Assembly (NCBI GenBank): GCA_951812615.1
Contig: CATOSU010000002.1
Span: 2,031,264-2,095,263 of the forward strand
Source: an uncultured Paracoccaceae bacterium
GTDB lineage: Bacteria; Pseudomonadota; Alphaproteobacteria; Rhodobacterales; Rhodobacteraceae
Length of the DNA stretch: 64,000 nt
Direction: 5' to 3'
Under the pieces are notes generated by a model, which saw only the letters and a list, made by a program, of their open reading frames with translations, searched no databases and was not told the origin of the DNA. This document shows, piece after piece, positions 16,412 to 25,480 of the stretch. The translations under genes were made by a program, and so were the position numbers. Within the stretch, counting starts at the first letter, position 1. Every line of letters starts with the position of its first letter.

Positions 16412-18025
16412 TCACCGGCCGAACCGGGTCAGAACGTTGCGGGTCACCTGTTCCACCTGCGGGTCCCCGCGGGTCAGCCCCATCACCCATTCACAGGTTG
16501 CCGCGGTGAAGATCTTGCCCGCGCCGCGTCCCCAGGACACGATCATCCCCGACCCGCGCGCCGCCCGGTCCGGGTCGTCCGTGCCAAACAGCGTCCGCAC
16601 CGCCCAGACCGCATCCGCCGACCCGAAATAGAGCGTTTCGCCCCAGACATCGTGGTCATCCTCGATATTGCCCGCCAGCCCCATGGCGAGGATCTCGATC
16701 CCGGTGTCGGCCCCGTCGGTGCCCAGCGGAAAGGGCAGCCCGTCGCGGATCTCGTGATCGAGCCCGTCCACCTCGTAGCCAAAGATCCTTGCCTCGCCAC
16801 CCAGCACGTCGCCATAGCCCAGATGCGCGCCGTCAAAGGCCCAGTGACCGGGGCGGCAGACAGTGAACCCGCCGGGACCCCCGCCGGCGCATTTGCCCAG
16901 CCCCGCATAAATCCCGCGCAGCCCGTTCACACCGAAGGTCTGCGCCCCCGGCCAGCCCAGCTCGGGCTGCTCCCATGCCCCGGTCAGCAACGGCTGATCG
17001 GCGGTGCCCATCACCGGATCGGTTTCGGTGGCGCGGTACTTGTGGCACTCCATCTGCCGGCCCCCGTCACCAATCCGCACCTGCCACAGGAAATTGCCGG
17101 CAAACCGCGCAACCCGGCCACCGGCGATGACCCACCGGTCAACGGCGTGGCGCATATTGGCCGACCAGTATTCGTCATGGCCCACGAAGACCGCGCATTT
17201 GTGGCCGTCCAGCAAGCCGGGTTCGGCCTCCAGATCGTGCAGCGTGGCAATCTCGACGTCGTAGCCCTGCGCCTCGGCCCAGCGGGCGAAGTGCCGCTCA
17301 TAGCTGGCCCAGCCGGCGGAAGCGTATTTCTTTGAGTAGCCATAGGCATACGCCCATTCCATGTAAGGGTAGCGCGCCATTTCGCCGGGGGCCGCCGGCC
17401 GCCCGGTCAGGGCGCGCGGCGCGCCTTCGGGCAGCTTGCAGAACCCCCGTGTCCATGGTCGCGTGGTTGACAGCACCGGGGAAAACTGCCGGCCATCCGC
17501 GCCGGTGATGCCCTCATAGGCGCTGGATCCGCCCCAGCAGTTATAGGCCAGCCATGTCGGCGTGGCGCAGAGCAGCAGATAGGGCGCCGGTGCTGCCCCG
17601 GCTGCGCGGCGGACGAAGATGATGTGATGTTCCTCGACGGTTTCACCGTCCCGTTCAGCGAAAAACGTGATCAGGTAGCCGCCGGGGCGCCAGTCGGCGG
17701 GGATCTCGAAGGACTGGGATATCGCCCAGCCACAGCCGGTGAGCGAACAGTCCGGGGGTGTGTCCTGCCGCCGGCCCGGCAGCCCGCCAACCTGCAGCAT
17801 CGGTTCGTATTCCGCCCCGTCGCGGCCGACCTCGAAGCCCCACTGCGCGGCGGTGGTGGAAACACGCAGATCCACCCGGTCGCCGGGCCGGAAACTCATA
17901 CGGTCGGTATAGCCCCAGATCTCCAGCGCTGCGCCGTCCGGGTCGGGCCGGATGTAATAATTGTCGAGGATATGCCGGGCACGGCGGCGGGTGCGCGGGG
18001 TCGGGTCCGATCCGGGCAGGGCCAT
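16412..18025 (-). CDS. N,N-dimethylformamidase large-subunit-like protein
   Basis: The 537-residue protein resembles the C-terminal domain of the beta (large) subunit of N,N-dimethylformamidase, which hydrolyses dimethylformamide to dimethylamine and formate. Conserved-looking blocks include IWGYTDRMSFRPGDRVDL near the start, WLAYNCWGGSSAYEG, and VGHDEYWSANMRHAVDRW in the middle. It is shorter than the characterised enzyme (about 760 residues), and no small alpha subunit gene lies next to it, so the substrate may differ. It overlaps no gene and ends 4 bp before the dehydratase-like gene start on the same strand upstream. The family is known, the substrate here is inferred. Confidence 0.75.
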   Translation of the reverse strand: MALPGSDPTPRTRRRARHILDNYYIRPDPDGAALEIWGYTDRMSFRPGDRVDLRVSTTAAQWGFEVGRDGAEYEPMLQVGGLPGRRQDTPPDCSLTGCGWAISQSFEIPADWRPGGYLITFFAERDGETVEEHHIIFVRRAAGAAPAPYLLLCATPTWLAYNCWGGSSAYEGITGADGRQFSPVLSTTRPWTRGFCKLPEGAPRALTGRPAAPGEMARYPYMEWAYAYGYSKKYASAGWASYERHFARWAEAQGYDVEIATLHDLEAEPGLLDGHKCAVFVGHDEYWSANMRHAVDRWVIAGGRVARFAGNFLWQVRIGDGGRQMECHKYRATETDPVMGTADQPLLTGAWEQPELGWPGAQTFGVNGLRGIYAGLGKCAGGGPGGFTVCRPGHWAFDGAHLGYGDVLGGEARIFGYEVDGLDHEIRDGLPFPLGTDGADTGIEILAMGLAGNIEDDHDVWGETLYFGSADAVWAVRTLFGTDDPDRAARGSGMIVSWGRGAGKIFTAATCEWVMGLTRGDPQVEQVTRNVLTRFGR

Positions 18026-18028
18026 CGC

Positions 18029-18997
18029 TCAGCTCCCCGGTGTGCCGCCGCCCAGAACGGTCAGAAACACGTCCGTATCCACGTTTCCGCCCGACAGGAT
18101 CACACCGGCCTTTTTGCCCGCCATCCGGTCCCGCTCCTGCCAGAGCGCGGCCAGCCCCATTGCGCCTGCCCCTTCGGCAAGGTTGTGCGTTGTCCGGTAG
18201 TAGAGCCGCATGGCAGCGGCGATTTCGTCTTCGCTCAGGCTGACGATGCGGTCTGCACCGGTGGAATAGATGTCGTAGGCCTCCTGCACCGGGATCCGCA
18301 CCGCGGCGCCGTCGGCAAAGGTATCGGCGCTGTTGGTCTCGATCAGCCGCCCGGCCTCGACGCTTTTCTTCACGCAATCGGCGCGGTCGGCCACGACCCC
18401 CACCACCCGCGTTGCAAGGCCCAGCGCATCGCGGGCCGCGATCACGCCGCAAATACCTGACCCGCAGCCGATGGGGACATACACCGTATCCATATCCGGC
18501 GCGGCAGTGAAAAATTCCAGCGCATAGGTTGCCACCCCGCGCACCAGTTCACGGTGAAACGGTGGCACGATGGCCAGATCTTCTGCGGCGGCGACGCGAA
18601 ACGCTTCGTCCTTGGCGACGTCGAAATCCGCACCATGTTCGATCAGGTCGGCGCCGAACGCCTTCATCGCCGCGTTCTTCTCCACCGAGTTGCCGTAGGG
18701 CACATAGATTTTCGCCAGCAGACCGGCGGCCACCGCGGCGCGCGCCTGGCTCTGGCCGTGATTGCCGCGGGTCGCGGTACAGATCCCGCGCAGCCCGGGC
18801 CGGGTCCGTTTCAGCCAGTCGATATAGGTCACGCCGCCGCGGGCCTTGAACGCGCCGGTAGGATTGTGATTCTCGTGCTTGACCCAGACTTCCGCGCCGA
18901 CCTCGCTGCTGAGCAGCGGCCATGCATATTCCAGCGAGGGCGGGACCGACCGGTGCACCAGCGCGGCAGCATCCTGTAATTCTTCGACGGTGAACAC
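18029..18997 (-). CDS. PLP-dependent threonine-dehydratase-like enzyme
   Basis: The 322-residue fold-type II enzyme has the PLP lysine Lys51 in HENHNPTGAFKARGG, the glycine loop GCGSGICG and the C-terminal SGGNVDTDVF. It resembles catabolic threonine/serine dehydratases without a C-terminal regulatory domain, as well as the EutB-type enzyme of ectoine use. I chose GTG at 18997 as start because GGAGGGATACAC precedes it; the long upstream frame is antisense to the aminotransferase and unlike a protein. It is transcribed with the dimethylformamidase-like gene (3-bp gap) and diverges from the aminotransferase gene. Confidence 0.85.
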   Translation of the reverse strand: MFTVEELQDAAALVHRSVPPSLEYAWPLLSSEVGAEVWVKHENHNPTGAFKARGGVTYIDWLKRTRPGLRGICTATRGNHGQSQARAAVAAGLLAKIYVPYGNSVEKNAAMKAFGADLIEHGADFDVAKDEAFRVAAAEDLAIVPPFHRELVRGVATYALEFFTAAPDMDTVYVPIGCGSGICGVIAARDALGLATRVVGVVADRADCVKKSVEAGRLIETNSADTFADGAAVRIPVQEAYDIYSTGADRIVSLSEDEIAAAMRLYYRTTHNLAEGAGAMGLAALWQERDRMAGKKAGVILSGGNVDTDVFLTVLGGGTPGS

Positions 18998-19105
18998 GTG
19001 TATCCCTCCCCGGCGCAATTGATCGCCGCAGCCAACCATGCCTGTCACGCCGCGGCAACTTGAAATCGAATTGACACCGGCGGCGGCTTCTGGCCTCTGC
19101 GTGGC

Positions 19106-20281
19106 ATGAAACTGTCGCATCGCATCACACATATCACCACCGGCGGCTCGGACGGCTGGGAGGTTTACATTCGCGGCCGCAGGATGGCCGCGGCCGGCAC
19201 ATCCGTGACCGAGCTGACCATCGGTGAACATGATGTGCGCACCGACCCGTCGATCCTGAAGGCGATGTATGACGCGGCCGCGGGGGGCCATACCGGCTAC
19301 GCGATGATCCCCGGCACTGACGCGCTGCGCGACGCGGTGGCCGCACGGGTCAGCGCCCGCACCGGCGTGCCGACCACTCGCGACAACGTGCTGATCACCG
19401 CCGGCGGTCAGGCTGCGCTTTTTGCCGCCCACCACGCGGTTTGCGACGAGGGCGATGCCGCGCTCTTTATCGATCCCTATTACGCCACCTATCCCGGAAC
19501 CATCCGCGCCATCGGGGCGCGGGCCGTGCCGGTGCCGGCGGCGCCCGATACGGGGTTTCAGCCCCGCGCCGCCGACCTTGCGCAGGCCGCGGAGGGTGCG
19601 ACCTCTCTGCTGATCAACTCGCCCAATAACCCCACCGGCGCGATCTATTCCGCCGACACCATGGCCGGCATTGCCGGGGTGTGCCGCGATCACGACCTGT
19701 GGCTGATTTCCGACGAGGTTTATGACACCCAGATCTGGGACGGGGCGCATATGTCGCCGCGCGCCCTGCCAGACATGGCCGCGCGCACGCTGGTGGTCGG
19801 ATCGCTGTCGAAATCTCATGCGATGACCGGATCGCGCTGCGGCTGGATCGTGGGGCCTGAACCGGCGATCGAACACATGATCAACCTGTCCACCTGCACC
19901 AATTACGGCGTGTCGGGCTTCATTCAGGATGCAGGGCTGTTCGCGCTGGAACAGGGGACGGGGCTCGAAGAACAGATCGCGGAACCGTTCCGCCGGCGGC
20001 GGGATCTGGCGCTGGCGACGCTGGCGCGGCAAAACCTTGTGGGTTACGTGCCGCCTCAGGGGGCGATGTACCTGATGCTGGACATCCGGGCCACCGGGCT
20101 CAGCGGTCAGGCCTTCGCCAACGCGCTGCTGGACGAACACCGGATCGCGGTGATGCCGGGCGAAAGCTTTGGCGACGCGGCGGCAGGGTTCGTGCGGGTC
20201 GCGATGACGGTTGCCGATGACCGGTTCGTCGCGGCGCTGGAAACGCTGTGCGATTTTGCCGAGAAAAAGGCCCGCGCATAG
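19106..20281 (+). CDS. Class I/II PLP-dependent aminotransferase
   Basis: The 391-residue fold-type I enzyme has NSPNNPTG (171-178), SDEVYD (202-207) and the PLP-binding Lys236 in VGSLSKSHAMTGSR. It transfers amino groups between an amino acid and a 2-oxo acid; the substrate is unclear. It is divergent from the threonine-dehydratase-like gene with 108 bp between starts, so a shared control region is likely. MttB follows 348 bp downstream in the same direction. Confidence 0.9.
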   Translation: MKLSHRITHITTGGSDGWEVYIRGRRMAAAGTSVTELTIGEHDVRTDPSILKAMYDAAAGGHTGYAMIPGTDALRDAVAARVSARTGVPTTRDNVLITAGGQAALFAAHHAVCDEGDAALFIDPYYATYPGTIRAIGARAVPVPAAPDTGFQPRAADLAQAAEGATSLLINSPNNPTGAIYSADTMAGIAGVCRDHDLWLISDEVYDTQIWDGAHMSPRALPDMAARTLVVGSLSKSHAMTGSRCGWIVGPEPAIEHMINLSTCTNYGVSGFIQDAGLFALEQGTGLEEQIAEPFRRRRDLALATLARQNLVGYVPPQGAMYLMLDIRATGLSGQAFANALLDEHRIAVMPGESFGDAAAGFVRVAMTVADDRFVAALETLCDFAEKKARA

Positions 20282-20629
20282 ACGGTCCGTGATGCGGCGA
20301 CCCGACGGCAGGGCCTGCCGCTTGCCCCGAGAATTCCGCGGAACCTGACAACCGCACGTTCAGCCTCGCCACAGCATTTCGGTGGCGCGACCAGCTCTGC
20401 TGTGACACTTCCCTGCCTTGGGATATTCCAAAAACGACACGGGTCGCAAACAGGCAAGCGTGAGGTGTTCGCGCTGTCCATCGTGCGGCTATGCAGACCG
20501 AAACCTGTATCCTAATTCTGGTATCGCGCACCACGGGTGCCAACCGCGGACGCGCCGCCCGCGGACGACCGGGGCCTGCCTGACACCCAGTTCGCAGCGA
20601 CCTGACCTTTTTTGCCCGGACCATCTGAT
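20282..20629 (+). other. 348-bp intergenic region upstream of the MttB-family gene
   Basis: There is no convincing coding frame, RNA gene or T-run terminator. The stretch has mixed composition, with some AT-richer segments (for example GGGATATTCCAAAAACGACA near 20420-20440) that could hold a promoter. The start codon of the next gene lacks a strong Shine-Dalgarno sequence. Confidence 0.4.
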
Positions 20630-22174
20630 ATGAACCAACCCGCCCGCTCCTCTGCCCGTTCCGGGGGCCGCGCCGCGCGCCGCGCCGCCCGTGCAACCGC
20701 CCTGCCCGACCATCTCCGCCCGGTGCGTCCGGGCCTTGAGGGCGGCACCTATAAACCGCTCTCCGATCACGACCTGCAGCGGATCCACTCTGCTGCCCTG
20801 ACCGCGCTGGAACAGATCGGGCTGGCCGATGCACCCGACAGCGGGGTCGCCTGCCTGACCGGGGTCGGCGCAATTCAGGGCGAGGATGGCCGCATCCGCT
20901 TTCCCCGCGCACTGGTCGAGGACATGCTGGCCAAGGCGAACCGGTCTATCACGCTGTGCGGGCGCGATCCGAAATCGGACATGGAGCTCACCGGGGCCCG
21001 GGTGCATTTCGGCACCGCGGGCGCCGCGGTGCACATGGTGGACACGGACGGGCGCGACTACCGCGAATCGACCCTGCAGGACCTGCACGACGCCGCCCGC
21101 ATCACCGATCAGCTGGACAATATCCATTTTCTGCAGCGCCCGATGGTGGCGCGCGACATCACCGACAACCGGGAAATGGATCTCAACACGGTCTATGCCT
21201 GCTGTTCGGGCACGACCAAGCATATCGGCACCTCCTTCACCGATCCCGACTATGTCGCCGACGCTCTGGAGATGCTGCACATGATCGCCGGCGGCGAGGA
21301 CAAGTGGCGCGAACGTCCGTTCATGTCCAATTCCAACTGCTTCGTGGTGCCGCCGATGAAGTTTGCCACCGAAAGCTGTCAGGTGATGGAGGCCTGCATC
21401 CGGGGCGGCATGCCGGTTTTGCTGCTGTCGGCGGGCATGGCCGGGGCAACCGCGCCGTCCACCATCGCCGGTGCTATCGTACAGGCGGTGGCCGAATGCC
21501 TCGCGGGGCTGGTTTATGTCAACGCGGTGAAACCGGGGCATCCGGCGATCTTCGGCACCTGGCCGTTCGGGCTGGACCTGCGGACCGGGGCCATGTCCAT
21601 CGGATCGGGCGAACAGGCGCTGTTGACCGCGGGATGTGGGCAGATGCACCAGTTCTACGGCATCCCCGGCGGCTCCGCCGCGGGCGCCAGCGATTCCAAG
21701 CTGCCGGATATGCAGGCCGGGTGGGAACAGATGTGTTCGAACGTCACCGCCGGGCTCAGCGGGGTCAACATGGTCTACGAAGCGGCCGGCATGCACGCCT
21801 CGCTGCTGGGTTTCTGCCACGAATCGCTGATCCTCGGCGACGACCTGATCGGACAGGCCCTGCGCTGTGTGCGCGGGATCGAGGTATCCGACGAAACGCT
21901 GGCGCTGGACCAGATGGCCGAGGTCTGCCTGAACGGGGAAGGCCACTATCTGGGGACCGGTCAGACGCTGGGACGGATGCTGGCCGATCACGTTTACCCG
22001 ACGCTGGGGGACCGGACCTCGCCCAAGGAATGGGCCGAGATGGGCAAACCCGACCTGCTGAAAAATGCCAGGGCACGCAAGGAACAGATCCTGTCACAGC
22101 GGGCCCCGGCCCGGCTCGACCCGGTGACCGACGCGGCGATCCGCGACCGGTTCACGATCTACCTGTCGGCCTGA
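20630..22174 (+). CDS. MttB-family trimethylamine/betaine methyltransferase, non-pyrrolysine type
   Basis: The 514-residue protein belongs to the trimethylamine methyltransferase (MttB) superfamily. The MttB landmarks are the N-terminal GLADAPDSGVACLTGVGA and the central STNC-like SNSNCFVVPPMKFATE. There is no in-frame amber codon, so it lacks pyrrolysine; such members include glycine-betaine and other quaternary-amine:corrinoid methyltransferases. No corrinoid protein or methyltransferase partner gene is next to it. The N-terminus is Arg/Ala-rich. Methyl donor inferred to be a quaternary or tertiary amine; certainty moderate. Confidence 0.85.
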   Translation: MNQPARSSARSGGRAARRAARATALPDHLRPVRPGLEGGTYKPLSDHDLQRIHSAALTALEQIGLADAPDSGVACLTGVGAIQGEDGRIRFPRALVEDMLAKANRSITLCGRDPKSDMELTGARVHFGTAGAAVHMVDTDGRDYRESTLQDLHDAARITDQLDNIHFLQRPMVARDITDNREMDLNTVYACCSGTTKHIGTSFTDPDYVADALEMLHMIAGGEDKWRERPFMSNSNCFVVPPMKFATESCQVMEACIRGGMPVLLLSAGMAGATAPSTIAGAIVQAVAECLAGLVYVNAVKPGHPAIFGTWPFGLDLRTGAMSIGSGEQALLTAGCGQMHQFYGIPGGSAAGASDSKLPDMQAGWEQMCSNVTAGLSGVNMVYEAAGMHASLLGFCHESLILGDDLIGQALRCVRGIEVSDETLALDQMAEVCLNGEGHYLGTGQTLGRMLADHVYPTLGDRTSPKEWAEMGKPDLLKNARARKEQILSQRAPARLDPVTDAAIRDRFTIYLSA

Positions 22175-22473
22175 CGTGGCTGCGCCCGGTTCACTGGGGG
22201 AGGAACCGGGCGCGTCCGCCTGCGGCAAGGGCGTAGCTGCTGACTGGCTCCGGGACATGAGCCGGTCGGCGGCAGACGGAGAATTCACGACGCCCTGATA
22301 AGTAGACGTTGCGCGCGGCGTTATCGTCCGGGGCGGGTCCGGGGCGGCTGATATCTGCCGAACGGCGGGGCGCGATGTGCGGGTCCCCGCCGAAACCCGC
22401 GGTACAGGATCTTTGCCACAGCGTTGCCGCAATCTGTGCGCAGCCTCATCGGCAGACATTCGGAGCTGCCGCC

Positions 22474-22941
22474 GTGAATGATCCCGGACTGACCAAGAAA
22501 ATCTGCACCCTGCTGCCGGTGTTGCGCCGTACGGCTTTGCGCCTGACGGGTTGCCCGCATACCGCCGAAGACCTCGCGCAGGAAACCATCGTGAAACTGC
22601 TGCAACGGCTGCAAAACGGGCCCGAGCCGGACAACCTGCGCGCCTATTCCCTGACCACGCTGCGCAATCTGACACGATCCAGCTGGCGCAGGGCGCGGCC
22701 CACGGAGCCGTTGACCGACGACGTTGCCATCACCCTGCCCGACGCGCCCGACCGGATCGAGCTGGCCGAACTGCGCCGCGCCATAACTCACCTGCCGCCG
22801 CAGCAGGCCCGGCTGATGGCTCTGGTGGCCGAGGGCGAAACCAGCCCCGCCGTGCTGGCGCGCCAGACCGGGCAGCCGGTGGGAACGGTGATGAGCCGCC
22901 TCAGCCGCGCACGCGCGGCGCTGAAGGAGGCGACCGCCTGA
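22474..22941 (+). CDS. ECF-type RNA polymerase sigma factor
   Basis: The 155-residue protein has sigma region 2 (LRLTGCPHTAEDLAQETIVKLL, visible as GCPHTAEDLAQETIVK) and region 4 at the C-terminus (LPPQQARLMALVAEG ... GTVMSRLSRARAALKE). It would direct RNA polymerase to a specific promoter set. I chose the GTG at 22474 because a GGAG lies 8 bases upstream and homology begins there; an open frame continues further upstream without sigma-like sequence. No anti-sigma gene is adjacent, so its control is unclear. Confidence 0.85.
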   Translation: MNDPGLTKKICTLLPVLRRTALRLTGCPHTAEDLAQETIVKLLQRLQNGPEPDNLRAYSLTTLRNLTRSSWRRARPTEPLTDDVAITLPDAPDRIELAELRRAITHLPPQQARLMALVAEGETSPAVLARQTGQPVGTVMSRLSRARAALKEATA

Positions 22942-23551
22942 AATTGGGACTTGAACGACCGCGTTTTTTGCGCGTGTGTCATGGGGTGCGCAACTGAGCC
23001 CGCGAGGCGCGAACCTGTTCAGGCGAAGCGGCAATGAAGGTATCGTTGTTGGCCGATTTTGCAATGAATTCGGTATCGCGTCGGGGAGGCCTGAAGCCAG
23101 TCGAAGCCGGAGAGAACCCCCCGTGCCGTGACAACTCTCGGATTTCAAACAAATGTCAGTCAGACAACGCATCGTAGATGGCCGTTGCCGGGTTTGCCCG
23201 ACTGGCAGATATCGGGACCTTTGAAGAAAACGGCGGCTTTCCGGAAGTCTGCCGGGTGCGCAACATTAACACGCCGGCGACTGGCCGCGAGGTTTCGCCG
23301 CGCATCCTAACAGCCTTGAAAGGTTGGCAGATCGGGGTAAGTCAGCTAAGTAGCTTAGAGGGCCAGTACCATTCGCGAACCGGGTTACCGAGGAATAGAA
23401 ATTTGTCGGAACGCAATCAGACCGAACGCTGTTTAGTGAATGTTCCTGAGTGCCGCTCAACAGCCGGCCCCCCTGCCCTTCAAGTTCTGCTTCAGTCGAC
23501 CGCTGACAGAAGATTTCAAACCTTCCGGAACCTATTTCCAAGCTGAAAACT
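22942..23551 (+). other. 610-bp region without a supported gene
   Basis: Short open frames exist (the longest about 122 codons at 23178-23546), but their translations look random and lack a ribosome binding site. GC is lower than in neighbouring genes, especially from 23330. I see no hairpin followed by a T-run. It may be the control region of the halogenase-like gene or the remains of a decayed gene. Confidence 0.45.
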
Positions 23552-25267
23552 ATGACCACGCAAAACGAATTACCCCCCGAACAAGACGTCGATGTTGCAA
23601 TTTGCGGCGGAGGGCTGGCCGGGCTTTGCCTTGCGCGGCAATTGAGGATGGAGAGCCCTGAGCTTTCTGTTGCAGTCGTCGAAGCCATGCCGGACCCGCT
23701 GCCCGATGCCGCGCACAAGGTTGGCGAGTCTCTGGCCGAAACGGGTGCGCATTACCTGTCAGGCATCCTCGGTCTTGAGGACATGCTGGACCGCACACAA
23801 TTGCCGAAAATGGGGCTGCGGTTCTACTTTCCCAAGCAAGACGGTGACACGTTTGCGGACCGGTCAGAGTTCGGCCTGTCCGGGTTCCCCAAGTTCAAAT
23901 CCTATCAGATCGACCGCGGACGGTTCGAGTCCGATTTGCGCCAGCAGGTCGTCACGGACGGTGTATCCCTGCGTCTGGGCTGTCGCGTCGAAGACATTAC
24001 GCTTGGCGAAGACGGCGCGCCTCACAGCGTGGAATACAGCGACAAGGACGGTCAGAAAACAAAGCTGAACGCCGCCTGGGTCGTCGATGCCAGCGGGCGC
24101 AAGCGGATCCTTCAGAGGCAGCTGGGCTATGCGCGCCGCAGCCGCGGAAAGGCCCACAATGCCGCTTGGTTCCGGGTAAGGGGCCGCGTTAATCTCGATG
24201 CCCTTGTGCCGGAAGCGAGGGGCGATTGGCACGCGCGGGTTGATGAAGAGAACCGCTGGTTTTCGACCAATCATCTGGTGGACAAAGGATACTGGATCTG
24301 GGTCATTCCACTGGCGTCTGATTGCACCAGCATCGGCATCGTTGCCGCGGATGAGCTGCATCCGCTGGCCGGCTACCAGACACTGGCGCGCGCGCAATCC
24401 TGGCTGGAAGAACAGGAGCCGGAATTCGCAGAGCTGCTGAAGGAATTCGAGGTCATGGATTTCCTCGCTTTCCGTGACTACAGCTACAGCTCAAGTCAAG
24501 TCGCTTCGGACGACCGCTGGGCGACGATCGGAGAGGCCGGTGTGTTTGCCGACCCGCTTTATTCTCCGGGGTCGGATCTGATCGCGATTGCCAATTGCTG
24601 CGTTTCGGGTCTGATCCGTCGTGAACGCGGTGGCGAAGACATTGGTGATGCCGCGAAGATTACCAGCCGCTACATTATTTCGCTGAACGAGGCGCTCACC
24701 GCCAGCATTCAGGCCAGCTACGAGGTTCTGGGCAGTTCCAATGCCATGGCGGCGAAGCTGCTTTGGGATTTCTGCGCAGCATGGTCTTTCATCGCGCCGC
24801 CAGTCTTTAACCGTCTCTGTCCGATTGACCCGGACTGGCAGACTTTCCGCCAAGCCAATTCCGATTTCTTCTCGCTGACCCTGCGCATGCGCAAGCTTTT
24901 CCGGGACTGGGCCGCGCATCCGAAATCGAACGGCGGATATCAGTGGTTCGACTACCTCACCGTGCCGACCGTTTCCGCCCTGCGCGACCGGAACCTGAAG
25001 GCGGGCAAGCCCATCGAGGAACTGGTTCAGGATCAAAGGCAAAACATCGCCGACATGGAAACGCTGGCACAGGTTCTGTTTCTGGCCGCGGTCCGGCAGG
25101 TGCATCCGGAGAAATACGAGATGCTCAAGCAGGAACCCTGGCTGAACGCCTGGGGGATCGATCTGGACCCGGAACAGTGGGAAACGACCGGGTTGCTTCA
25201 GCCGAAAACCGAAAAACGCGATCTGGGACCCCTGATCGGGGAACTGGAAGGGCTGACGCCGAACTGA
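23552..25267 (+). CDS. Flavin-dependent halogenase-like oxidoreductase (tryptophan halogenase family)
   Basis: The 571-residue protein begins with an FAD-binding fold (VDVAICGGGLAGLCLARQL, given as DVAICGGGLAGLCLA, residues 14-28), then KVGESL (56-61) and LPKMGLRF with Lys86 at the place of the catalytic lysine of halogenases. WIWVIP (248-253) fits the WxWxIP motif and FADPLYSPG (332-340) the FxDPxxSxG motif of this enzyme class. Together these suggest hypohalous-acid-using halogenation or a close relative. No flavin reductase or biosynthetic genes are next to it, so the substrate is unknown. Low-GC flanks and isolation are compatible with horizontal gain. Confidence 0.75.
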   Translation: MTTQNELPPEQDVDVAICGGGLAGLCLARQLRMESPELSVAVVEAMPDPLPDAAHKVGESLAETGAHYLSGILGLEDMLDRTQLPKMGLRFYFPKQDGDTFADRSEFGLSGFPKFKSYQIDRGRFESDLRQQVVTDGVSLRLGCRVEDITLGEDGAPHSVEYSDKDGQKTKLNAAWVVDASGRKRILQRQLGYARRSRGKAHNAAWFRVRGRVNLDALVPEARGDWHARVDEENRWFSTNHLVDKGYWIWVIPLASDCTSIGIVAADELHPLAGYQTLARAQSWLEEQEPEFAELLKEFEVMDFLAFRDYSYSSSQVASDDRWATIGEAGVFADPLYSPGSDLIAIANCCVSGLIRRERGGEDIGDAAKITSRYIISLNEALTASIQASYEVLGSSNAMAAKLLWDFCAAWSFIAPPVFNRLCPIDPDWQTFRQANSDFFSLTLRMRKLFRDWAAHPKSNGGYQWFDYLTVPTVSALRDRNLKAGKPIEELVQDQRQNIADMETLAQVLFLAAVRQVHPEKYEMLKQEPWLNAWGIDLDPEQWETTGLLQPKTEKRDLGPLIGELEGLTPN

Positions 25268-25305
25268 CTGGGCTGCGTTCAGCACCGGATGGTCAGTTGA
25301 AATTC

Positions 25306-25338
25306 GAGGGCCGGCTCTGTGCCGGCCCTCCTTTGTTT
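25306..25338 (+). terminator. Rho-independent terminator after the halogenase-like gene
   Basis: GAGGGCCGGC (25306-25315) pairs perfectly with GCCGGCCCTC (25321-25330) around a TCTGT loop, followed by CTTTGTTT. It lies 39 bases after the stop. Confidence 0.85.
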
Positions 25339-25422
25339 ACGGGGTATCACCAACAGGGGCGTGGTTTTCACGCGGGAACGGGGGACAGGACCCGGCGTCG
25401 GGACACCTGATGCAGCGCAGTC

Positions 25423-25456
25423 GAAAAAGAAAATGGCGGCCTGACCGGCCGCCATT
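25423..25456 (-). terminator. Rho-independent terminator after the PhoX-like gene
   Basis: On the minus strand the 10-bp stem AATGGCGGCC/GGCCGCCATT (25432-25441 with 25447-25456) is followed by TTTCTTTTT. It lies 25 bases beyond the PhoX-like stop codon. Confidence 0.85.
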
Positions 25457-25480
25457 CTCGCTAGTTTGCCGTGAACAGGT

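Noticed and set aside
20630..22174. Pyrrolysine use in the MttB-family gene
   Set aside because: The frame is continuous from start to TGA with no in-frame TAG, so it is a non-pyrrolysine member.
22200..22240. EcfG-type autoregulatory promoter (GGAAC...CGTT) before the sigma factor gene
   Set aside because: A GGAAC is present but a CGTT at the right distance is not, so the match is not convincing.
22942..23551. Small genes in the 610-bp gap before the halogenase-like gene
   Set aside because: Several frames of 60-122 codons exist, but none has a ribosome binding site, family resemblance or codon bias like its neighbours.
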